This document shows, in pieces, positions 1-7,974 of a DNA stretch of 17,976 nt. The DNA comes from WS-9 sp036274595 (GTDB lineage Bacteria > Eisenbacteria > RBG-16-71-46 > SZUA-252). Positions within the stretch are counted from its first letter, which is position 1. Every line of letters begins with the position of its first letter. The notes under the pieces are model-generated. The model was not told where the DNA came from, did no database searches, and was given only the letters and a program-made list of their open reading frames with translations. Location: positions 1 to 17,976 of the forward strand of contig DASUFL010000023.1 of assembly GCA_036274595.1 (NCBI GenBank). Reading direction: 5' to 3'. A program made the position numbers and the translations under genes.

Positions 1-1374
1 TGCACCGACATCGAAGCGCACATCCAGGCCAAGCGCGAGTGCCTCGAGTTCCACATCGGCCGGTGCACGGGGCCCTGCATCGCGGCGCAGTCGGCCGAGG
101 ACTATCGCGCGATGGTGGATCAGTTCTGCGACTTCCTCTCGGGCAAGCGGGAGGAAGTCGTGGCCCGCCTCCGCGCGCTCCAGGAAAACGCGGCGGAGCG
201 GCGGGAATACGAGCGCGCGGCGCGGCTCCGCGACCAGATCAAGAAGCTCGAGCAGATCCTGGCCCGGCAGCGGATGGTCGACGTCGCGGGCCTGTCGGCC
301 GATGTTCTCGGTCTCGCGCGCGAAGGCGAGCGCTGCTGCGTCGTGGTGCTCAAGGTGCGCGAGCGCCGCGTCGTCGCCAAGGACGTGCGATGGCTCCGCG
401 GCACGAAGGGGAAGACCGAGGGGGAGCTGCTCCGTGCGTTCGTCACGCTCTACTACTCGCAGACCGAGTCGATTCCCGAGACGCTCGTGGTCGAGACCGA
501 TCCGGCCGAGTGCGAGCTCCTCGTGAGCTACCTCGAGCGCGGCGCGGGGAGCCCGGTGCGCGTGCGGCAGCCGCGGGACGGAACCGAGCGTGCGCTCCTC
601 CGGACCGCGCATCGAAACGCCACCATGCTCGTGTCCCGGGCCCGCGAAGCCGCGGGGAAGGGACTCGAGGGCAACGCGGCCGACGAAGCGGTCGAGCTGC
701 AGCGCGCTCTGGGGATCGACCGCCTTCCGCGGCGGATCCGCTGCTTCGACGTGTCGCAGCTCTTCGGCACGTACGTCGTCGCGTCGATGGTGACGTTCGT
801 CGACGGGCGCCCCTTCAAGAACGAGTACCGCCACTATCGAATCCGGACCGTCGAAGGGCAGGATGACTTCGCCTCGATCGCCGAAGCGGTGCGCCGCCAC
901 GCCTGGCGTGTGACGCAAGGCGATATGGAGGCGGCGGACCTCGTGCTCATCGACGGAGGGATCGGGCAGCTCCAGGCGGCGCTGGCCGCCGTCCAGGGGA
1001 CGCCGCTCGAAGCCGTGCCGTTCGCCGGGCTCGCGAAGCGGCTCGAGGAGATCGTGCGGCCGGGCGGCGCGCCGGTCCTTAGGCTCTCCAGGCGCTCGCC
1101 CGCGCTCAAGCTGCTCATGCGGGTGCGCGATGAGGCGCATCGGTTCGCGATCATCTACCATCGCACGCTCCGCGGGCGGGCGGTCCGGAGCACGGAGCTC
1201 GAGAAGGTGCCTGGGCTCGGTCCCAAGCGGCAGGCGCTCCTCCTCCGGCGCTTTGGCTCCGTGGAGCGCCTCAAGCAGCAGCCGGTGGACGCCATCGCGG
1301 CGGTGCCGGGCATCGGCGAGCGGATGGCGGCCAGGATTCTCGAGGTCGTTGGAAGCGCGGGAGGACCACAGTGA
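1..1374 (+). CDS. uvrC: UvrABC system protein C, 5'-truncated by window edge
   Basis: UvrC is the dual-incision nuclease of nucleotide excision repair. It is recruited by UvrB and cuts on both sides of a lesion. The frame is open from base 1 and gives 457 residues against about 600 in the family, so the start and most of the GIY-YIG domain lie upstream. Visible parts, in window codons, are the Cys-containing end of the N-terminal domain (CLEFHIGRCTGPC, about 14-26), a UVR motif that binds UvrB (about 70-82), and an RNase H-like endonuclease. The catalytic triad is intact: Asp250 (CFDVSQ), Asp318 (LIDGG) and His380 (EAHRF). Tandem helix-hairpin-helix motifs close the protein (PGLGPKR and PGIGERM). 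The TGA stop overlaps the GTG start of the next gene, so the two are probably co-translated. Confidence 0.97.
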   Translation, partial: CTDIEAHIQAKRECLEFHIGRCTGPCIAAQSAEDYRAMVDQFCDFLSGKREEVVARLRALQENAAERREYERAARLRDQIKKLEQILARQRMVDVAGLSADVLGLAREGERCCVVVLKVRERRVVAKDVRWLRGTKGKTEGELLRAFVTLYYSQTESIPETLVVETDPAECELLVSYLERGAGSPVRVRQPRDGTERALLRTAHRNATMLVSRAREAAGKGLEGNAADEAVELQRALGIDRLPRRIRCFDVSQLFGTYVVASMVTFVDGRPFKNEYRHYRIRTVEGQDDFASIAEAVRRHAWRVTQGDMEAADLVLIDGGIGQLQAALAAVQGTPLEAVPFAGLAKRLEEIVRPGGAPVLRLSRRSPALKLLMRVRDEAHRFAIIYHRTLRGRAVRSTELEKVPGLGPKRQALLLRRFGSVERLKQQPVDAIAAVPGIGERMAARILEVVGSAGGPQ

Positions 1375-2003
1375 GCAGCTCGACCCAGCATGCGCGAAGC
1401 GCTTCTCCGCGGAGCGCCACGAAACGAACGACGACGCCCGCCGCTCGCCGCAAACCGGAGCGCGAGCCGGTGGCCGCCGCCAGCGTCAAGACCCCGCTCG
1501 GCAAGATCTGGATCCTCGCCACCGAATCGGGTCTGCGCGAGATCCGTCTCGCCGACGAAGGCCGCCCCACGCGCCCCGAGATGGATGCGCGCGGGTGGAA
1601 GCTGGTCCGGAAGAAGAAGTGGACCGACCCCGTTCGCCGGATCCTCGAGCGCTATCTCCAGGGCCGCGAGCAGCGCCTCGAGATCGAGCTCGATCTCGCC
1701 ATCGGGACCCCGTTCCAGCGCCGCGTTTGGGATGCCGCGCGCCGCATCCCGTACGGCGCGGTCGTCTCCTACGCCGAGCTCGCGTCGATGGCCGGAGGAT
1801 CGGGCGCGCAGCGCGCCGTCGGGAACGCGCTCGGCGCGAATCCCGTGCCGATCGTCGTGCCATGCCACCGGATCATCCATGCCGATCAGTCCATCGGCGG
1901 ATTCTCGTCGGGGCTTCGCTGGAAGCGGCACCTGCTCACCATCGAGCGAGGTCAGCTCGAGCTTGCGTGGACGAAGCCGCGGCGGTCGCTCTTCGGCCGA
2001 TGA
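1371..2003 (+). CDS. ogt: methylated-DNA--[protein]-cysteine S-methyltransferase
   Basis: This is a suicide repair protein that moves the alkyl group from O6-alkylguanine to its own cysteine, restoring the base directly. The 210-residue product has an N-terminal RNase H-like segment (from TPLGKIW, about residue 41) and the C-terminal DNA-binding/active domain (TPFQRRVW, IPYGAVVSY, RAVGNALGANPVP). The active-site PCHR has its acceptor at Cys165. The GTG start was chosen because GGGAGG lies 6 nt upstream inside uvrC and because it overlaps the uvrC stop as GTGA. The first 40 residues are a Ser/Thr/Ala/Arg-rich tail with no obvious domain. Its position after uvrC and before a Xer recombinase puts it in a DNA-repair operon. 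Ada-type regulatory domains are absent. Confidence 0.95.
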   Translation: MSSSTQHARSASPRSATKRTTTPAARRKPEREPVAAASVKTPLGKIWILATESGLREIRLADEGRPTRPEMDARGWKLVRKKKWTDPVRRILERYLQGREQRLEIELDLAIGTPFQRRVWDAARRIPYGAVVSYAELASMAGGSGAQRAVGNALGANPVPIVVPCHRIIHADQSIGGFSSGLRWKRHLLTIERGQLELAWTKPRRSLFGR

Positions 2004-2923
2004 CGCGCCCCGCGAAGAGCGCGTCCCAGCCCGCGAAGACCCCGCTCGGGGCCGACCTCGAGCGCTTCCGCGAACACCTGGCGCTCGAGCGCCGCATGAG
2101 CGAGCACACCGTGCGCGCCTACGTCCGGGACCTGGAGCAGTACGGGCGCTTCCTCGCCGGGCGCCGGATCCGGACCGCGGGCTCGGCCAGCCCGCGGGAC
2201 ATCGAGGAGTACATGCGGGGGGCGAAGTGGGCCGCGTCCACGGTGGCGCGCAAGCTGGCCGCCCTTCGCGCTTTTCACGAGTTCTTGCGCCGGCGCGGCG
2301 TGGCGGGAGACAATCCCGCGCTTCAGGTCCGCCCGCCGCGTCGCTCGCGGCCCTTGCCGGACGTGCTCTCCGTGCCCCAGGTGGAGGCGCTCCTCAAGGC
2401 GCCTCGGGGGGAGGAGCCGGCCCAGATCCGGGACCGGGCGATGCTGGAGGTGGCGTACGCGACCGGGCTCCGCGTGACGGAGCTCGTGAAGCTCCGGATC
2501 GAGGAGATCGACGGCGAGGAGCAGCTCGTCCGCTGCATGGGGAAGCGCTCGCGCGAGCGGATCGTGCCGTACGGGAATCAGGCGAAGCGGGCTCTCGAGG
2601 AGTACCTCGACCGCGCGCGTCCGGGACTCGTGCGGGACCGGAGCGAGCGCGCGGTCTTCCTGACGCGCTTCGGACGGTCGTTCAGCCGGATGGGTTTCTG
2701 GAAGCTTCTCAAGGGTTACGCCAAGGCGGCGGGGATCGAGCAGCCGGTCTCCCCGCACACGCTCCGCCACTCGTGCGCGACGCACCTGCTCGAGGGGGGC
2801 TGCGATCTTCGCGTGGTGCAGGAGATCCTGGGGCACCGTTCCATCGAGACGACGCAGATCTATACGCATCTCGATCGCGGCTATCTGCGCGAGGTGCATA
2901 CGCGATTTCATCCCCGGGCCTGA
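2000..2923 (+). CDS. xerD: tyrosine recombinase XerC/XerD family
   Basis: This is a site-specific tyrosine recombinase of the type that resolves chromosome dimers at dif. The 307-residue length is normal for XerC/D. An N-terminal SAM-like core-binding domain spans about 18-105 (LERRMSEHTVRAYVRDL, then VARKLAALRAFHEFL). The catalytic domain carries the full set of residues: Arg158 (TGLRVTEL), Lys182 (MGKRSRERIVP), His253 and Arg256 (HTLRH), His279 (LGHRS) and nucleophile Tyr288 (TQIYTHL). The ATG overlaps the ogt stop as ATGA, which decides the start although the frame is open further upstream. The C-terminal end (LREVHTRFHPRA) resembles XerD slightly more than XerC, but the assignment between them is uncertain. 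Nothing nearby suggests an integron or phage, so a housekeeping role is likelier than an integrase role. Confidence 0.93.
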   Translation: MTRPAKSASQPAKTPLGADLERFREHLALERRMSEHTVRAYVRDLEQYGRFLAGRRIRTAGSASPRDIEEYMRGAKWAASTVARKLAALRAFHEFLRRRGVAGDNPALQVRPPRRSRPLPDVLSVPQVEALLKAPRGEEPAQIRDRAMLEVAYATGLRVTELVKLRIEEIDGEEQLVRCMGKRSRERIVPYGNQAKRALEEYLDRARPGLVRDRSERAVFLTRFGRSFSRMGFWKLLKGYAKAAGIEQPVSPHTLRHSCATHLLEGGCDLRVVQEILGHRSIETTQIYTHLDRGYLREVHTRFHPRA

Positions 2924-2952
2924 GGGCCCCAAGCCGGAACGTGGAGGACTGG

Positions 2953-3702
2953 ATGACGAGGATTGGGGCTCGATCCGGGCGAGGCGGCTGGGCGCTCGGA
3001 CTCGCGATGTTTGCCGTGCTGTCCATCATGGCGCTCGGCAACGCGCGCGCCCAAGAGTCCGACTCGAACGGGCTCGATCCCGATGCGCAGATCGCGCTCG
3101 GCCCCATCCGCTACGCATCGGCCGTCTCGCTCGGCATGCGCCAGCCGCCCCCGGCGGAGCGGCCGCGGGCGCCGCTCCTGCGCCGTCAGCGCCCGAACAC
3201 GATCTCGATCGGCATCCAGGGGGACTACGGGATCGTCCGCGGCAACTCGCGCCTCGCGGACGGGTTCGACGACGGTCCGGGCTATTCGTTCCGATTCCGC
3301 TACATGCTGGCCCCGTCGTTCGCCCTGGGCTTCTCGTTCGAGAGCCAGCGCTTCTACGACAAGGGGGGTATCCCCTCGACCGAGATCGGGGCGGGGGATA
3401 GCACGGTCGTCATGACGACCGTGGGCATGGAGGGCGTGTTCTACATCCACCGCGAGCGCGAGGTGAATCCCTACTTCGTGACCGGGTTCGGGTACGCGAG
3501 CCCGGACGTCGTCGATGAGGTGCGCGGCAGCGCCCGCGTGAACGAAGGCATGTACCTCGTGCTCGGGAGCGGCCTCGAGCGATTCATCCGCCCCCGCTTC
3601 TCGCTCGACTTCACGCTCCGCGGCTACGGGCTCATCAGCAATTCCGAATTCACAGGCATCGCCACGCTCAGTGCGGGCATCCATCTCTATCCTGGAGACT
3701 AG
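2953..3702 (+). CDS. outer-membrane beta-barrel family protein, secreted
   Basis: The product is 249 residues. It has a classical signal peptide: basic N-terminus, hydrophobic stretch at about 13-29, and predicted cleavage after Ala-Arg-Ala at residue 33. A Pro/Arg-rich linker follows. From about residue 80 there are alternating hydrophobic/polar beta strands (NTISIGIQGDYGIVRG, SFALGFSFESQRFY, NPYFVTGFGYASPD, FSLDFTLRGYGLIS), as in eight-strand OmpA/OmpW/opacity-type barrels. The exact family is not recognisable by eye. The ATG was chosen because GGAGG sits 5 nt upstream; an in-frame GTG at 2941 is the alternative. It lies 29 bp after the recombinase gene and 5 bp before the nuclease gene, so it is probably in the same transcript. 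Its relation to those genes is unclear. Confidence 0.82.
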   Translation: MTRIGARSGRGGWALGLAMFAVLSIMALGNARAQESDSNGLDPDAQIALGPIRYASAVSLGMRQPPPAERPRAPLLRRQRPNTISIGIQGDYGIVRGNSRLADGFDDGPGYSFRFRYMLAPSFALGFSFESQRFYDKGGIPSTEIGAGDSTVVMTTVGMEGVFYIHREREVNPYFVTGFGYASPDVVDEVRGSARVNEGMYLVLGSGLERFIRPRFSLDFTLRGYGLISNSEFTGIATLSAGIHLYPGD

Positions 3703-3707
3703 TCCGC

Positions 3708-5096
3708 ATGCGGGTGACGTTCTGGGGCGCGGCCCGAACCGTCACGGGCTCCAAGCATCTCCTGACCGGTAGCAGCGGGAGCGTCCTCCTGGACTGCGGC
3801 CTCTTCCAGGGACGCCGCGCCGAATCCGAAGCGAGGAATCGCGCGCTTCCGTTCAACGGCGACGCCCTCGACGCGGTGGTGCTCTCCCATGCGCACATCG
3901 ACCACTCCGGTGCGCTTCCGGTGCTCTGCCGGAGCGGATTCGAGGGGACGATCCACGCGACGCGCACGACCGTCGATCTCTGCCGTCCGATGCTCCTCGA
4001 TGCCGCCCACATCCAGGAGAAGGACGCCGAGTTCTTGAACAAGCGACGGAACCACAACCGCAAGGGTGATCCCGTGCGGCCGCTCTACACCGCCGCGGAC
4101 GCGGAGTGCGCGCTCGATCACATGGTCGGACAGGAGTACGAGACCCCGTTCGAGCCGATCCCGGGCGTGTCCGTCATGTTCCACGAGGCGGGACACATCG
4201 CGGGTGCCGCATCCGTGTCGGTGCGCTGGAAGGAGAACGGGCGCGAGGGTTCGCTCGTCTTCTCCGGGGACCAGGGCCGGCCGAACCGCCCGATCCTCAA
4301 GGATCCGGCGCCGCTCCCGAAGGCCGACTACCTCATCATCGAGGGGACGTACGGCGGGAAGCACCACCCCGACGAGCAGACGCTCTGGTCCTCGCTCGAG
4401 GCCGTGCTCAAGGACGCGATCGCGCGCGGCGGGAGAATCGTGATCCCGGCGTTCGCGGTCGGACGGACGCAGGAGGTCGTCTACGCGCTCGACCATCTGT
4501 TCCGCTCGGGGCGGGTGCCCGAGATGCCGATCTACATCGACACGCCGCTCGGGATCGAGGCGCAGTCGATCATCCGGAGCCACCCCGAAGTCTTCGACGA
4601 CGAGACCGCGGCCGCGCTCAGAGCGGGTGGGGATCCCTTCGGCATGCGGCGCGCCACGCTGATCCGGGACGCGGAGGACTCGAAGAAGCTGAACGACAAG
4701 CCGGGCACGTTCATCACGGTCTCGGCCTCGGGCATGTGCGAAGCGGGACGGATCCTGCACCACTTGAAGCACACCGTCGGCGATGCCAAGCACACGATCG
4801 TGATCATCGGCTACCAGGCCGAAGGGACGCTGGGGAAGCGCCTCGTCGACCACGTCCCGGAAGTGAAGATCTTCGGCGAGCCCTACGACGTCCACGCCAA
4901 GGTCGCCGTGCTGAATGGATTCAGCGCGCACGCCGATCACGACGCGCTGGTGGCGCAGGCGATCGCGTGCGGCGCACCGAAGGGCATCGCGATCGTACAC
5001 GCCGACCTCGAGCGGGCCGAGGCCCTGAAGGCCGGCCTCCCATCGCCGGAGCGCATCCGCATCCCCACCGAGGGACATACCTGGGAGCTCGAGTGA
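3708..5096 (+). CDS. beta-CASP metallo-beta-lactamase-fold ribonuclease/nuclease
   Basis: This 462-residue protein has the layout of bacterial beta-CASP nucleases such as Thermus TTHA0252 and CPSF73-like proteins. These are zinc hydrolases that cut RNA endo- and/or exonucleolytically. The MBL core runs from about 1-200, with the HxHxDH metal motif at His61, His63, Asp65 and His66, then His163 (EAGHIAGAAS) and Asp188 (FSGD). An acidic TYG motif (Glu212) precedes the beta-CASP insert (about 215-400), which includes FAVGRTQE and SASGMCEAGRI (from Ser339). The C-terminal RMMBL-like segment has GFSAHADH with His408 and His411. All metal ligands are present, so activity is expected. No KH domain is seen, unlike archaeal homologues. 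A GGAGA box lies 9 nt before the ATG, and the TGA overlaps the next GTG. RNA rather than DNA as substrate is inferred from the family. Confidence 0.94.
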   Translation: MRVTFWGAARTVTGSKHLLTGSSGSVLLDCGLFQGRRAESEARNRALPFNGDALDAVVLSHAHIDHSGALPVLCRSGFEGTIHATRTTVDLCRPMLLDAAHIQEKDAEFLNKRRNHNRKGDPVRPLYTAADAECALDHMVGQEYETPFEPIPGVSVMFHEAGHIAGAASVSVRWKENGREGSLVFSGDQGRPNRPILKDPAPLPKADYLIIEGTYGGKHHPDEQTLWSSLEAVLKDAIARGGRIVIPAFAVGRTQEVVYALDHLFRSGRVPEMPIYIDTPLGIEAQSIIRSHPEVFDDETAAALRAGGDPFGMRRATLIRDAEDSKKLNDKPGTFITVSASGMCEAGRILHHLKHTVGDAKHTIVIIGYQAEGTLGKRLVDHVPEVKIFGEPYDVHAKVAVLNGFSAHADHDALVAQAIACGAPKGIAIVHADLERAEALKAGLPSPERIRIPTEGHTWELE

Positions 5097-7087
5097 CCCG
5101 CGAGGAGCGCCGCGGCCGCTCCCTCGGCTTTCGCGTCGGCGACCGGGTCCTCCACAAGGAATTCGGCGAAGGGCTCATCGTCGAGGTCCGCGATCGGGAC
5201 GGATTCGAAGTTCTCGAGATCGCGTTCCCGGACGGAATCCGCCGGCTCACCTCGCTCTATCCGCTCGAGCCCGCACGCGGCGCGGGACGCGCGACCTCGG
5301 CGCCGGCCGTTTCGGCAGCGACGTCCGCGCCGGCCCTCCGGCTCGGCACCGATCTCCCCGCGCGCGGGCAGTTCCGGATCGCTCCGGGCGCGGACGAGCT
5401 CTTCCAGCGGCTCGTCTCCGGCCCGTACGACGCGGCGCTCGACCACGAGATCCGCCTGCGCGTCGAGCGCTACACGCTCCATCGCGGCTTCGACCGGCTC
5501 CTCTGCCTGGAGCGGCTCCACGACGTGCAGAAGTACGAGCACCAGACCCAGGCGTGCGTCACGGTGCTCCGCCGCATGCGCGGCCGGGCGCTCCTCGCGG
5601 ATGAGGTCGGGCTGGGAAAGACGATCGAGGCGGGGCTCGTGCTCAAGGAGTACCTCCTCCGCGGGCTCGTCCAGCGCGCGCTCATCCTCGTGCCCGCGTC
5701 GCTCGTGGAGCAGTGGGACCAGGAGCTCCGTCGGAAGTTCGATCTCGAGTTCGCGATCCTGAAGCACGGCACCGCGTGGTGGGAGGAGCCGCTCCTCCTC
5801 GCGTCCATGGACACCGCGAAGCTCCTCAGACACCGGGACAAGGTGGCGTCCGCCGCGTTCGATCTCGTCGTCGTCGACGAGGCGCACCGGTTGAAGAACC
5901 AGAAGACCCTCGCCTGGAAATTCCTCGACCGGCTCGCGCCGCGCTACCTCCTGCTCCTCACCGCGACGCCCGTGCAGAACGACCTCCACGAGCTCTACAA
6001 CCTGGTCCAGCTCCTCCGGCCCGGTCTCCTCGGCACCTACCGCACGTTCGGGCGCGAGTTCATGCGCCGGGGCGACCGGCGGATGCCGCAGAACACCGGC
6101 CGGCTCGCCACCCTGCTGGGCGAGACGATGATCCGGACCACGCGCGCGAGCACCTCGATCCGGTTCCCGAAGCGCGAGGTGACCAACGTTCACTTCGATC
6201 TGAGCCTTCCGGAGCGGGAGATCTACGACGACGTGACGCGGCTCGTCCGGCGACTCATCCAGGGGCAGAAGGAGCACAAGCGGGGAGCCATCAAGCTGAC
6301 GCTTCTCACGCTGCAGAAGGAGATCGGGTCGAGCTCCTTCGCGGCCATCCCGACCTTGGGGAAGCTCCTCGCGCGCGAGTCGCCGGGGCCGGCGCGGGCC
6401 GAGCTCGAGGACCTCCTCCTCCGCGCACGCGCCGTGGACACCAACGCCAAGTTCGAAGGCGTGACGCGGCTCCTCGGCTCCTCGCGGGAGAAGGTCGTCA
6501 TCTTCACCCAGTTCCGCGCCACGCTCGAGTTCCTGGCGCGCTCGATCCGCGCGCTCGGCATCCGGACCGTGGTCTTCCACGGCGCGCTCACGCTGCGCGA
6601 GAAGGAGGCGGCGATCGCGCAGTTCCGGGATCGCGCGCGCGTCCTGGTGAGCACGGAGGCGGGAGGCGAGGGGCGGAACCTCCAGTTCTGCCGTTTTCTC
6701 ATCAACTACGACCTTCCCTGGAATCCGATGCGGATCGAGCAGCGAATCGGGCGCATCCACCGGCTGGGGCAGCAGCACGACGTGCACGTCTACAACTTCA
6801 CGGCGCGTCAGACGGTCGAGTCCTACGTGCTCGAGATCGTGCACGAGAAGATCAACATGTTCCGGTCGGTGATCGGGGATCTGGACATGGTGCTCGGTCC
6901 GTACGCGGAGGCGGGCTCCTTCGAGGACGCGGTCTTCTCCATCTGGGCCGGCGCGCGCGGCGATCGCGACCTCGACCGCGAGTTCAGCAAGCTCGGTACC
7001 GCGCTCCTGGTCGGGCGCAAGCGCTACGACGCGGTCGAGGAGCTGGACCGCCGCCTCCTCGACGGTGTGGATCATGACCCGTCGTAG
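5093..7087 (+). CDS. SNF2/RapA-like DEAD/DEAH-box ATPase with N-terminal Tudor-like segment
   Basis: This is a 664-residue superfamily 2 Snf2-type ATPase. Such proteins translocate on double-stranded nucleic acid and remodel bound complexes; RapA recycles RNA polymerase. Residues about 14-60 (VGDRVLHKEFGEG, then IAFPDGIRRL) resemble the small beta-barrel Tudor/CarD-like fold found in RapA and at UvrD C-termini. The motor has a Q-like YEHQTQA, Walker A DEVGLGKT (170-177), DEAH (262-265), LTATP (289-293), VLVSTEAGGEGRNLQ, and motif VI QRIGRIHRLGQ (550-560). The GTG at 5093 has GGGAG 5 nt upstream and overlaps the nuclease stop as GTGA. The protein stops about 100 residues after motif VI, shorter than RapA (about 970). 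The next gene overlaps its 3' end and may supply the missing C-terminal part, which is inference. Confidence 0.93.
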   Translation: MTREERRGRSLGFRVGDRVLHKEFGEGLIVEVRDRDGFEVLEIAFPDGIRRLTSLYPLEPARGAGRATSAPAVSAATSAPALRLGTDLPARGQFRIAPGADELFQRLVSGPYDAALDHEIRLRVERYTLHRGFDRLLCLERLHDVQKYEHQTQACVTVLRRMRGRALLADEVGLGKTIEAGLVLKEYLLRGLVQRALILVPASLVEQWDQELRRKFDLEFAILKHGTAWWEEPLLLASMDTAKLLRHRDKVASAAFDLVVVDEAHRLKNQKTLAWKFLDRLAPRYLLLLTATPVQNDLHELYNLVQLLRPGLLGTYRTFGREFMRRGDRRMPQNTGRLATLLGETMIRTTRASTSIRFPKREVTNVHFDLSLPEREIYDDVTRLVRRLIQGQKEHKRGAIKLTLLTLQKEIGSSSFAAIPTLGKLLARESPGPARAELEDLLLRARAVDTNAKFEGVTRLLGSSREKVVIFTQFRATLEFLARSIRALGIRTVVFHGALTLREKEAAIAQFRDRARVLVSTEAGGEGRNLQFCRFLINYDLPWNPMRIEQRIGRIHRLGQQHDVHVYNFTARQTVESYVLEIVHEKINMFRSVIGDLDMVLGPYAEAGSFEDAVFSIWAGARGDRDLDREFSKLGTALLVGRKRYDAVEELDRRLLDGVDHDPS

Positions 7088-7919
7088 ACGCAGCGACGGA
7101 AGGAGCGAGCTCCCGGAGATCCTCGGCGCGATCCTCGAGGCGCGCGGCGCCACGATCGTGAAGCGGGGCACGGTCTGGGAAGCGTCGCTGCCCTCGGAGC
7201 TCGCAGGCGTGCTCGGGACCGAGAGCGTGCGCCTCGTCGCCGCTCCTGCCGGTCGCGCCGCGCGCGGCGCGGAGATGGATGCTGGGCTCACGGAGCGCAT
7301 CCTCCTCCTCGGCCGCTCCCGCGGCGAGGTGGTCCGGCTCGTCGCCCACACGCCCCGTCCCGCGCGCGCGGGGGCGGGCGTGAGGACGTGGGTGCGGCTC
7401 CACTGGAGGATCCGGTACGGAACGGACGAGCTTCCCGAGGAGCTCCTCGTTCAGCGCCTTCCGGTAGGCCCCGCCGGGGGTGTCCTGGCCCCGCCGGACG
7501 GGGCGTTTTCGACGCCATCGGACGAGGATCTGCCGTCTCCGGACCCCGAGCTCCTCGCCGGAGCCTGGATGCGGGGGCTCCGGCTCCTCGAGTCGCGCAT
7601 CCGGAGAAAGCTCCAGCCCCACGAGGACCGCATGCGCCGGGAGCTGAATCGCGAGATGCGGACGCTCAGCATCCATTACCGCTCCCTCATCGCCGAGGAG
7701 CGGACCGGACGGAGAAAGCGCGGGGAAGGGCGCGAAGCGGGGCGAATCTTACAGCTCAAGGAGGACTGGGAGCGGAAGCTCTCGGCGGCGGTGCGGCAGC
7801 GGGTGCTCGATACGGAGGCCAGGCTCGTCGCCGTCGCCCTCCTCTCGGTCGTCCCGGACGGGAAGCCTCCCCGCGCCGAGCCTTCGGCGAAGCCCGCGCG
7901 GGGCCGCCGGCGCGTTTGA
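7074..7919 (+). CDS. hypothetical protein, basic and coiled-coil, coupled to SNF2 ATPase
   Basis: I do not recognise this 281-residue protein. Residues about 14-150 look like a mixed alpha/beta domain (GAILEARGATIVKRGTVWEA; TWVRLHWRIRYGTDELPEELL). Residues about 160-245 are strongly charged helix with coiled-coil character (LESRIRRKLQPHEDRMRREL; LQLKEDWERKLSAAVRQRVL). It ends in a short Pro/Ala/Arg-rich basic tail. No signal peptide or membrane helix is evident. Its start lies 14 nt inside the ATPase gene; an in-frame GTG at 7065 is an alternative, and neither has a clear Shine-Dalgarno, which suggests translational coupling. Long helical regions of this style follow the motor in larger RapA-like ATPases, so it may be a detached accessory domain that binds the ATPase or nucleic acid. 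That is inferred from context only. Confidence 0.8.
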   Translation: MTRRRRSDGRSELPEILGAILEARGATIVKRGTVWEASLPSELAGVLGTESVRLVAAPAGRAARGAEMDAGLTERILLLGRSRGEVVRLVAHTPRPARAGAGVRTWVRLHWRIRYGTDELPEELLVQRLPVGPAGGVLAPPDGAFSTPSDEDLPSPDPELLAGAWMRGLRLLESRIRRKLQPHEDRMRRELNREMRTLSIHYRSLIAEERTGRRKRGEGREAGRILQLKEDWERKLSAAVRQRVLDTEARLVAVALLSVVPDGKPPRAEPSAKPARGRRRV

Positions 7920-7944
7920 CGCGGCCTGCCGGAACGCGTAAAAT
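7916..7944 (+). promoter_or_regulatory. sigma70-type promoter for the TPR gene
   Basis: A TTGACG box (7916-7921) and a TAAAAT box (7939-7944) are separated by exactly 17 nt. Each box matches five of six consensus bases. Transcription would start near 7951, giving a leader of about 24 nt before the TTG codon. The -35 box overlaps the TGA stop of the preceding gene, so block 2 can be transcribed independently of block 1. Confidence 0.72.
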
Positions 7945-7961
7945 CGTCGGCTCACCCGTTC

Positions 7962-7967
7962 AGGAGG
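7962..7967 (+). promoter_or_regulatory. strong ribosome binding site fixing a TTG start
   Basis: AGGAGG lies 7 nt before the TTG at 7975. No ATG or GTG occurs in frame at a better distance, so this site decides the rare start codon. Confidence 0.8.
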
Positions 7968-7974
7968 GAATCGT

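Noticed and set aside
2000..2923. Treating the tyrosine recombinase as a mobile-element integrase
   Set aside because: Its length and motifs fit XerC/D. No attachment repeats, cassette array or cargo genes were seen, and it is embedded in a repair operon.
4937..7351. Very long minus-strand open frame opposite the nuclease and ATPase genes
   Set aside because: It mirrors real genes, is rich in Arg/Glu/Ala with no domain motif, and runs across three plus-strand genes with intact motifs. This is a GC-driven shadow.
3708..7919. Naming the nuclease/ATPase trio as a known anti-phage system
   Set aside because: The signature partners of known systems (methylase, PLD nuclease, restriction subunits, phage or mobility genes) are absent nearby. 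The surroundings are housekeeping repair genes.
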